From Rhodobacterales bacterium (lineage in GTDB: Bacteria; Pseudomonadota; Alphaproteobacteria; Rhodobacterales; Rhodobacteraceae), in contig JAPLPF010000080.1 of NCBI GenBank assembly GCA_026400325.1, positions 18,301-55,440 of the forward strand: a stretch of 37,140 nucleotides of DNA, read 5' to 3'. Positions within the stretch are counted from its first letter, which is position 1, and each line of letters begins with the position of its first letter. The notes beneath the pieces are model-generated. The model was not told the DNA's origin and did not search any database. It saw nothing but the letters and a program-made list of their open reading frames with translations. Position numbers and translations under genes: made by a program. Positions 29,683-37,140 of this stretch are shown piece by piece.

Positions 29683-31072
29683 TCACCCCAGGGCTGCCCG
29701 CCATCGGGCGGCCTGTTCGCGCACGCGGTCAGGCGCCGTGCCGCCGTACGAGGTGCGGCTGCGGACTGAGTTTTCGACCCCCAGCACAGCGAACACGGCA
29801 TCGGTGATGCCGGGCAGGACCGATTGCATCCGGGCCAGGGACAGCTCAGGCAAGTCAACGCCCTCGGCTTCGGCGATGGCGACCAGGGTGCCGGTCACAT
29901 GATGCGCCTCGCGGAACGGCAGGCCCAGCGCACGGACCAGCCAGTCGGCAAGATCGGTCGCGGTGGAAAAGCCGGAGGCCGCCGCAGCTTTCAGCGTGTC
30001 GCGGTTGGCCGTCATGTCCGCCACCATGCCGGTCATCGCGGCAAGTCCCAGCATCAGGCTGTCAGCCGCATCGAACACCTGTTCCTTGTCTTCCTGCATG
30101 TCCTTGGAATAGGTCAGCGGCAGGCCCTTCATCACCGTGAAAAGCGCGACCGTCGCCCCCAGGATCCGGCCAAGCTTGGCGCGCAAAAGCTCGGCCGCGT
30201 CGGGGTTCTTCTTTTGCGGCATGATCGAACTGCCCGTGGTCCACTTGTCCGACAGGCGGACAAAGCGGAACTGGGCACTGGACCAGATCACCAACTCTTC
30301 GGCAAAGCGCGACAGGTGCATGGCGGTGATGCTGGCAGCCGACAGAAACTCCAGCGCGAAGTCGCGGTCGCTGACAGAGTCCAGACTGTTCGCCGTGGGC
30401 CGGTCAAAGCCAAGCGCCCTTGCCGTCATCTCACGATCAATCGGAAAGCTTGTCCCGGCCAGCGCCGCCGCCCCAAGCGGGCATTCGTTCATCCGGCGGC
30501 GGGCATCCTGAAACCGGCCACGATCGCGTGCCAGCATTTCGACATAGGCCAGCATGTGATGGCCCCAGGTCACTGGCTGCGCGGTTTGCAGGTGGGTAAA
30601 GCCCGGCATCACCCAATCCGCCCCCGCCTCGGCCTGGGCCAAGAATGTCTCCATCAGCCCGGTGATCCCCTGGATCGCCTGATCGCACTGGTCGCGCACC
30701 CACAGGCGGAAATCGACCGCAACCTGGTCATTCCGGCTGCGCCCGGTGTGCAGCCGCTTGCCGGGGTCGCCGATGATCTCGGTCAGCCGGCTTTCGATGT
30801 TCAGGTGAATATCCTCAAACTCGACCTTGAACCGGAATTGTCCGCGTTCAAGTGAGCAGCCCTTCCCCGATGGCTGCCGCGTCGCTATCACTCAGGATGC
30901 CTGTCGCCGCCAACATCGCGGCATGGGCCCGGCTGCCCGCGATATCCTGCGCATATAGCCGCTGGTCGAACCCGATCGAGGCGTTGATCGCCTGCATGAT
31001 CGCGTCTGGCCCGCTGGCGAAACGTCCGCCCCACATCTGGTTGGCGGCAGGGGACTTGGGGCGATCGGTCAT
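29683..31072 (-). pseudogene. argH: Argininosuccinate lyase, frameshifted in this sequence
   Basis: First part [74 protein letters not shown] then stop; continues in another frame as [47 protein letters not shown]..., with [12 protein letters not shown]. Total 1390 nt. Confidence 0.88.
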
Positions 31073-31097
31073 GGGCAACGGCCTTTGGAGGGATATC

Positions 31098-31652
31098 GTG
31101 CGGAAACTGCTGGGTGTCCTCTACACGGCCTTCCTTCTTGGTGCAAACGCCGCTCTGGCCGATGTTGCTGCCTTGCGCGACGGCGACATGAAGAAGCTTG
31201 CCCTGCACGAGGTTCCCGTCGCTTTGCCCGACGCAATCCTGCTGGACGCCGGGGATGCTGAGCACCGGCTTGCCGACTACCACGGCAAATGGGTGGTGCT
31301 GAACTTCTGGGCGACCTGGTGTGCGCCCTGCCGGCACGAGATGCCGTCGCTGGACCGTCTGCAGGCGGCGATGCCCGAAATTGCGGTCGTCCCTGTTGCC
31401 ACCGGCCGAAACGCCGTGACCGGGATCGAACGGTTCTTCGCGGAAGAATCCATCGTGAACCTGCCCGTGCTGCGTGACCCCCAGTCCGAACTGGCGAGGG
31501 CGATGTCGGTGCTGGGTCTGCCCGTGACGGTGATCCTTAACCCCCAGGGCCTTGAAGTTGCTCGCCTGATCGGCGACGCCGAATGGGACAGCGCCAGCGC
31601 GCAGGCAATCCTGGCGGCACTGGTGGCGGGCGAAGCGGTCGTCGGCGACTGA
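31098..31652 (+). CDS. TlpA-like thiol:disulfide oxidoreductase (GTG start)
   Basis: Signal-like N-terminus and thioredoxin motif [31 protein letters not shown] ribosome-binding site upstream; divergent from argH. Confidence 0.9.
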   Translation: MRKLLGVLYTAFLLGANAALADVAALRDGDMKKLALHEVPVALPDAILLDAGDAEHRLADYHGKWVVLNFWATWCAPCRHEMPSLDRLQAAMPEIAVVPVATGRNAVTGIERFFAEESIVNLPVLRDPQSELARAMSVLGLPVTVILNPQGLEVARLIGDAEWDSASAQAILAALVAGEAVVGD

Positions 31653-31885
31653 CGATTTGCCAAGGCGGCGGGACTGCGTCCGATCTCTGGCAGTTGGTCA
31701 AGCCTGGGAAACCTCCGGGGCCTCGATCCGCTACACAACCGCGAATTGCGCGTGAAAGCTCTTCCTTCGCAAAAGGCCGGCTTGCTGCGACTCAGCTTTC
31801 GGTTGATATTTTCTGTGCCTGAAACCGCTGTTTTGCGGGACGGGATCTGAATTTTTGGTCAAGTTTTTCATCAGGGATACACGAA

Positions 31886-32608
31886 ATGACAATTCTTGAA
31901 CTGCAGAGAGCCCTTCAATCCAAGGGATTTGACCCCGGGCCAGTTGACGGGATCGCCGGACCCAAGACACGGTCTGCCGTGCGGGCCTTTCAAGCGAAAC
32001 ATGGGCTTGAACCGGATGGCATTGCCGGTCCGAAGACGGTGGCAAAGCTGCTTGGCAAGTCGGGCGGCGGCGGTCCCGCAGTCGCGGCAGCGGCGGTTGC
32101 GGGTGATGTTCCCGCCGACATGCCATGGCTGAACGAAGCCAAGCGTCTGATCGGCACCACCGAGGTCAAGGGACAGGGAAACAATCCGACGATCCTGCAA
32201 CTGGGGCAGGCCGCAGGCATCCGCGTGTCTGATGACGAAACGCCCTGGTGCGGGTTGTTCGTCAGCCATTGCATCGCGTCTACCCTGCCGGATGAGGCGA
32301 TGCCCGCGAACCCCCTTGGCGCGCGGCAATGGCTGAAGTTCGGCAACGACGTGACCCCGCAGTTCGGATCAACCCTGGTCTTCTGGCGTGAGTCCCGCGA
32401 AAGCTTCAAGGGCCATGTCGGCTTTTACTGGGCCGAAGATGATCTGCATTATCATGTCCTTGGCGGCAACCAGTCGGATTCGGTCAGCGTCACGCGGCTG
32501 ATCAAGTCGCGGCTTCTTGGCGCACGCTGGCCCAAGTCGGTTGCCCCGCGAAACATGCGCCGTCTTGTGACCGGGGCAATGATTTCGGTGTCCGACAACG
32601 AACAGTAG
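31886..32608 (+). CDS. TIGR02594-like protein with N-terminal peptidoglycan-binding domain
   Basis: LQRALQSKGFDPGPVDGIAGPKTRSAVRAFQAKHGLEPDGIAGPKT (PG_binding_1), then PWLNEAKRLIGTTEVKG...TPWCGLFVSHCI...GHVGFYWAEDD. Confidence 0.85.
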   Translation: MTILELQRALQSKGFDPGPVDGIAGPKTRSAVRAFQAKHGLEPDGIAGPKTVAKLLGKSGGGGPAVAAAAVAGDVPADMPWLNEAKRLIGTTEVKGQGNNPTILQLGQAAGIRVSDDETPWCGLFVSHCIASTLPDEAMPANPLGARQWLKFGNDVTPQFGSTLVFWRESRESFKGHVGFYWAEDDLHYHVLGGNQSDSVSVTRLIKSRLLGARWPKSVAPRNMRRLVTGAMISVSDNEQ

Positions 32609-32628
32609 CGGCCGGTGAGGGGGCGGCC

Positions 32629-33416
32629 CTAAAGATCGAAGGCCGCAAAGACCGGCACATGGTCGCTGGGCTGGTCCCACCCCCGAACCGCGCGCAGGAT
32701 GCGGCTTTCCTGGCTGGCTCCGATGATGTCGGGTGTCGCCCAGATATGGTCAAGCCTGCGCCCCTTGTCGGCGCTGTCCCAGTCGGCGGCGCGATAGCTC
32801 CACCAGCTGTAAAGCTTGCCGTCGGGAATGGCCGTTCGGGTGACATCCTGCCAGCCGCCGGCCTCCATCACCGCTCCAAGGTGCTCGACCTCGACGGGGG
32901 TGTGACTCACGATCTTGAGAAGGGCCTTGTGGTCCCAGACATCATCCTCGCGCGGGGCGATGTTCAGATCGCCGACCAGAATGGCGCGGTCCGGGCGTTC
33001 CCAGCGAAAGAAGTCCCGCATTTCCGCAAGGTAGTCCAGCTTCTGGCCGAACTTTTCGTTCTGATCGCGGTCGGGGATGTCGCCGCCTGCAGGGACATAG
33101 CAATTGTGGATCGTCACGCCATTCTCCAGCCGGGCCGCGACGTGCGGGCGTGGCCAAGCTGGGCACAGTCCTTGTCACCGGCATCGACGATCGGCAGCTT
33201 TGAAAGGATCGCAACGCCGTTATAGCCTTTCTGCCCGCGCGCCACGACATAGCGATAGCCCAACGCCTGAAACTGCGTCAGGGGGATCAACTCGACCGGA
33301 CTTTTGCATTCCTGCAGGCACAGGATGTCCGGGGTTTCCTCGGCCATCAGCCGCGCAACCAGCCCTTCGCGCAAGCGGACCGAGTTGATGTTCCAGGTGG
33401 CAAGGGTGAAGGGCAT
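32629..33416 (-). pseudogene. xth: Exodeoxyribonuclease III, frameshifted in this sequence
   Basis: MPFTLATWNINSVRLREGLVARLMAEETPDILCLQECK...KGYNGVAILSKLPI...AQLGHAR then shift; continues TIHNCYVPAGGDIPDRDQNEKFGQKLDYL...GDLNIAPREDDVW...GRRLDHIWATP...QPSDHVPVFA. Confidence 0.9.
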
Positions 33417-33475
33417 CATGGGTCTCCTGTTGCGGGAACCCTAGGGGCCGGGCGGGCCAACCTCAAGCAAAAGGC

Positions 33476-33503
33476 AAAAAAAGGCCGGGCAAGAGGCCCG
33501 GCC
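33476..33503 (-). terminator. Rho-independent terminator, minus strand
   Basis: GGCCGGGC-aagag-GCCCGGCC perfect 8-bp stem (33483-33503), followed on the minus strand by seven T. Confidence 0.88.
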
Positions 33504-33694
33504 AGGTCCAACAGGGAGGATGCCGCGCCATAACCCCGACGCGACAAGGGGAACCCGTTGCACAACCAGTGCATGACGTAAGGGTAGCAAGCGAATCCGG
33601 CGACAATAAGCCCCAATACGCAAGATTTCAGGGCTGTTGCATGGCAGACGCACCGCGCTGTGCCGGATCGCCACAATCACCGTGACACAGCAGG

Positions 33695-34381
33695 TCAGGC
33701 GACCAGTCGATACCCACCGCTTTCCGTGACCAGAAGCCGGGCGTTCGAGGGATCGGGCTCGATCTTCTGGCGAAGACGGTAGATGTGGGTTTCAAGCGTG
33801 TGGGTGGTGACCCCGGCGTTATAGCCCCAGACCTCGTGCAACAGGACATCCCGCGCCACCACGCCCGATCGCGCGCGATACAGGTATTTCAGGATGTTGG
33901 TCTCTTTCTCGGTCAGGCGGATCTTCTTTTCCTTTTCGTCCAGCAGCATCTTCTGCGCCGGCTTGAAGGTGTAGGGGCCCAGCTGGAAGATCGCGTCTTC
34001 CGACTGTTCATGCGTGCGCAGCTGCGCGCGGATGCGAGCGAGCAGGACCGGGAACTTGAAGGGCTTGGTCACATAGTCGTTGGCACCGGCATCAAGGCCC
34101 AGGATCGTGTCGCTGTCGGTGTCATGGCCGGTCAGCATCAGGATCGGGCATTTCACGCCGCCTTTGCGCATCCGGCGGCAAAGCTCTCGCCCGTCGGTAT
34201 CGGGCAGGCCTACGTCAAGGATCACAAGATCGAAAAGCCCGGCCTTGACCTTTTCCATACCCTCGGCGCCAGTGCCGGCCTCGAACACGTCGAAGTCCTC
34301 GGTCAGGACCAACTGCTCGCTCAGTGCCTCGCGCAGGTCGTCATCGTCGTCCACCATCAGGATCTTGCGCAGTTGGGCCAT
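33695..34381 (-). CDS. cenR: OmpR-family response regulator, CenR-like
   Basis: MAQLRKILMVDDDDDLREALSEQLVLTEDFDVFEAG...LDVGLPDTDGRELCRRMRKGG...LTEKETNILKYLYRA...HEVWGYNAGVTTHTLETHIYRLRQKIEPDPSNARLLVTESGGYRLVA resembles Caulobacter CenR. Confidence 0.82.
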   Translation of the reverse strand: MAQLRKILMVDDDDDLREALSEQLVLTEDFDVFEAGTGAEGMEKVKAGLFDLVILDVGLPDTDGRELCRRMRKGGVKCPILMLTGHDTDSDTILGLDAGANDYVTKPFKFPVLLARIRAQLRTHEQSEDAIFQLGPYTFKPAQKMLLDEKEKKIRLTEKETNILKYLYRARSGVVARDVLLHEVWGYNAGVTTHTLETHIYRLRQKIEPDPSNARLLVTESGGYRLVA

Positions 34382-34518
34382 GGAAACCTCCTGTTTCTTC
34401 ACAGCGAGATGCGCCCCGATCACGATCCCCGCAAGATTTGCGACCGAAATCTCACGCGGTCGTGTCGCAAGGCCGGGGAATGTTTCAATTTCGTCATCCG
34501 GGGGCTATGGAGAAGGGC

Positions 34519-35604
34519 ATGAGCCTGACCCTTTCCATCGCTGAACGACTGTCGCGCGCCAAAGGCGACCTGCGCATGGGCGTGCCTGTGGTGCTGGCTG
34601 GCCCGGGCGGCGCGGTTCTGGTTGCGGCGGTCGAGGCGCTGGATGCCCCCCGCCTTGCCGACCTGCGCAGCCTTGGCGCGCCGGTGCTTGCCATCACCGC
34701 GCGTCGTGCGGAAACCCTCAAGGCCCGCGCCTATGACGGTGATCTGGCAAGGATCCTGCCGCCAAAGGATGCCGACCTTGCGTGGCTCCGGTCGATCGCT
34801 GATCCTGCCGATGATCTGCGGATGCCGATGAAGGGACCGCTTACCTCGATTCGTGACGGCGAGGCAGATCTGCACCGCGCAGCCCTTGCGCTGGCCAAGG
34901 CAGCGCATCTTCTGCCTGCGGCACTGGTCGTCCCGGTCAACAACCCGCTGAAGCTGGCAGCAGAGGGATTGACCCTTCTCTCGCTTGCCGAGATCGTCCC
35001 GACGCTTGCGGCCCTTGCGCCGATGGCACGGGTGGTGTCGGCCCGAGTGCCGCTGGTCGCAAGCGAGGCTGGGCGTGTTCACATCTTCCGCCCCGATGAT
35101 GGCGGCGACGAACACTATGCCATCGAGATCGGTCGCCCCGACCGGGCGCAGCCGGTTCTGGCGCGGCTTCATTCCGCCTGTTTCACTGGCGATGTGCTGG
35201 GGTCGCTCAAATGCGACTGCGGCCCGCAGCTTCGCGCGGCACTGGCGCAGATGGGCCAGGCTGGGGCAGGGGTGCTTTTGTACCTGAACCAGGAGGGCCG
35301 GGGGATCGGGCTGGCGAACAAGTTGCGGGCTTATTCACTGCAGGATCAAGGCTTTGACACGGTCGAGGCCAACCATCGCCTTGGGTTCGAGGATGATGAG
35401 CGCGATTTCCGCATCGGTGCCGACATCCTGCGCCAGATGGGCTTTGCCTCGGTGCGCCTCATGACCAACAATCCGAAGAAACTGGCGATGATGGAGGCCT
35501 GCGGCTTGCACGTCACCGAACGTGTGCCGCTGCATGTGGGCCAGACCGCCGAGAACCGCGCATATCTTGCCACCAAGGCGGCGAAGTCGGGGCATTTGCC
35601 GTGA
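34519..35604 (+). CDS. ribA: GTP cyclohydrolase II
   Basis: RLHSACFTGDVLGSLKCDCGPQLRAAL, LYLNQEGRGIGLANKLRAYSLQDQGFDTVEAN, RLMTNNPKKL. Alternative in-frame ATG at 34507. Confidence 0.95.
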   Translation: MSLTLSIAERLSRAKGDLRMGVPVVLAGPGGAVLVAAVEALDAPRLADLRSLGAPVLAITARRAETLKARAYDGDLARILPPKDADLAWLRSIADPADDLRMPMKGPLTSIRDGEADLHRAALALAKAAHLLPAALVVPVNNPLKLAAEGLTLLSLAEIVPTLAALAPMARVVSARVPLVASEAGRVHIFRPDDGGDEHYAIEIGRPDRAQPVLARLHSACFTGDVLGSLKCDCGPQLRAALAQMGQAGAGVLLYLNQEGRGIGLANKLRAYSLQDQGFDTVEANHRLGFEDDERDFRIGADILRQMGFASVRLMTNNPKKLAMMEACGLHVTERVPLHVGQTAENRAYLATKAAKSGHLP

Positions 35605-36104
35605 AGGCGGAGGACCTGGTCGTCACCCCGATGGGCGTCCGGTTTATGGGTCGCCGGTTTGCCTGCACGGTCGGGCGCGGCGGGATCGTCGCGGCCGTGC
35701 AAAAGCGGGAAGGTGACGGGGCAACGCCCGCCGGGGTGCATGGGCTGGTCGGAATGCTTTACCGTCCTGACCGCATCGCCCGCCCGGGGGACTGGGCCCT
35801 GCCGATCGGACCCTGTGACCTGTGGTCGGATGACCCGAGGGATGAGGACTATAACCTCATGGTCCGCGCCCCGCATGGCTACAGCCATGAACAACTGCGC
35901 CGCGCCGATCCGATGTATGATCTGATCCTGATCACCGATTATAACTGGCCCCACGCCGAACCGGGGCGGGGATCGGCCATCTTCATCCACCAGTGGCGCC
36001 GCCCCGGTGCGCCGACCGCCGGTTGCGTCGCACTCTCGCGGCGCGACCTGCACTGGATTGCCCCGCGCATCACCCATCAGACCCGGTTGGTCGTTCTTGG
36101 CTGA
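35601..36104 (+). CDS. L,D-transpeptidase (YkuD-like) family protein (GTG start)
   Basis: REGDGATPAGVHGL, SAIFIHQWRRPGAPTAGCVALSRRDL (HxxxxxxxxTxGCxAL-type motif); 4-nt overlap with ribA. Confidence 0.85.
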   Translation: MKAEDLVVTPMGVRFMGRRFACTVGRGGIVAAVQKREGDGATPAGVHGLVGMLYRPDRIARPGDWALPIGPCDLWSDDPRDEDYNLMVRAPHGYSHEQLRRADPMYDLILITDYNWPHAEPGRGSAIFIHQWRRPGAPTAGCVALSRRDLHWIAPRITHQTRLVVLG

Positions 36105-36161
36105 CCCCCTTTCCAAACCGCTTTGGACCGCATAGTCTTATGGCGCAAAGGGAGGACAACC

Positions 36162-37140
36162 ATGGCCAGAACGCCGTCCATCGCGGATGACGAGATTTTT
36201 GACCTGCGGCTGGCCCGGTCGACCCCTGACCTTTTCCCCATGCTGGAGGCGATCTACGGCGCGCGCGCAGATTACCCTGCGTTCCGCGACAAGCTGGTCA
36301 AGGCGCTGCGCAAGGGTTGGGCCGATCGCCCCGCCGACCTGCGCCACCTTGACCTTGCGCGCGATCTTGAACCCGACTGGTTCCAGCGGCCAGGGATGGC
36401 GGGCTATGTCTTCTACATCGACCGCTTCAATGGCACCCTGAACGGCATCCTCGACAAGCTCGACTACCTTGAGGATCTGGGAATCACCTATGTCCACCTG
36501 ATGCCCTGCCTGAAACCCCGCCCCGGTGACAGCGATGGCGGCTATTCGGTGATGGATTATCGCCAGATCAACCCGGCCTTCGGCACGATGGAGGACTTCG
36601 AGGCCGTCAGCGCCGCCCTCCGCGCCCGGGGGATATCGCTCTGCGTCGATCTGGTGCTGAACCACACCGCCAAGGAACACGCCTGGGCGAAGAAGGCGGC
36701 CAAGGGCGATCCGGCCTATCAGGACTACTATCTGATGTTCGACAGCCCCGACCTGCCGGACCAGTACGAACGCACCCTGGTCGAGGTGTTCCCCGACAAC
36801 GCCCCCGGCAACTTCACCCATTACCCCCGGATCGGCAAATGGGTCTGGACCACCTTCAACGAACACCAGTGGGACCTGAACTGGGCCAATCCGTCGGTGT
36901 TTCTGGAAGTTGTCGAGGTGATGCTGTTTCTTGCCAACAAGGGCGTCGATGTCCTGCGGCTGGATGCCGTGGCCTTCATGTGGAAACGGATGGGCACCCG
37001 CTGCCAGTCGGAACCCGAGGTTCACATGCTGCTGCAGGCCCTGCGCGCCTGTTCCCGCATCGCATCCGCCGCGGTGCTGCATCTGGCCGAGGCGATTGTC
37101 GCCCCGGCCGAGATGCTGCCCTACCTTGGGCGCGGCCAGC
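36162..37140 (+). CDS. Amylosucrase-like GH13 enzyme, N-terminal part (runs off the right edge)
   Basis: MARTPSIADDEIFDLRLARSTPDLFPMLEAIYG...LGITYVHLMPCLKPRPGDSDGGYSVMDYRQINPAFGTMEDFE...CVDLVLNHTAKEHAWAKKA...FPDNAPGNFTHY...DVLRLDAVAFMWKRMGT. No stop in window. Confidence 0.9.
   Translation, partial: MARTPSIADDEIFDLRLARSTPDLFPMLEAIYGARADYPAFRDKLVKALRKGWADRPADLRHLDLARDLEPDWFQRPGMAGYVFYIDRFNGTLNGILDKLDYLEDLGITYVHLMPCLKPRPGDSDGGYSVMDYRQINPAFGTMEDFEAVSAALRARGISLCVDLVLNHTAKEHAWAKKAAKGDPAYQDYYLMFDSPDLPDQYERTLVEVFPDNAPGNFTHYPRIGKWVWTTFNEHQWDLNWANPSVFLEVVEVMLFLANKGVDVLRLDAVAFMWKRMGTRCQSEPEVHMLLQALRACSRIASAAVLHLAEAIVAPAEMLPYLGRGQ

Noticed and set aside
33416-33676. ORFs of 79-86 aa between xth and cenR
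   Set aside because: They span the terminator and show no homology-like features; better read as UTR or sRNA.
36138-37082. 314 aa minus-strand ORF
   Set aside because: Antisense to the amylosucrase-like gene; no motif.

Overview
The window reads as a GC-rich alphaproteobacterial (Rhodobacteraceae-like) chromosome segment. From left to right it holds: (a) the end of a flagellar cluster (flagellin, FlgN-like, FlgJ-like rod-binding, FliK, FlgD); (b) ubiB-ubiE divergent from mutM, an enoyl-CoA hydratase, and rpsT; (c) dnaA-dnaN-recF-lysE-gyrB; (d) a substrate-binding/VWA fusion gene plus partner, tRNA-Arg(CCT), a LacI-family regulator, a DEAD-box helicase and an SDR; (e) a minus-strand run of argH, small lipoproteins, a DUF2834-like gene, an ATP-grasp gene, lysA and a TIGR02302/DUF4175 gene, with a TlpA-like gene divergent from argH; (f) a TIGR02594-like gene, xth, cenR-like regulator, ribA, an L,D-transpeptidase and the start of an amylosucrase gene. 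No CRISPR array, phage or transposon was seen. The two observations most worth checking are: (1) an apparent LacI-controlled small RNA (about 120 nt) between tRNA-Arg and lacI, with promoter, operator over -10/+1 and a Rho-independent terminator all visible on the minus strand; (2) a set of small deletions in housekeeping genes: lysA (net about -17 nt), argH (net about -14 nt), xth (-1 nt), and a probable in-frame loss of about 10 codons in DnaA domain I. These are either assembly/consensus errors or real lesions. All family calls are by eye from the translated sequences; no searches were run.
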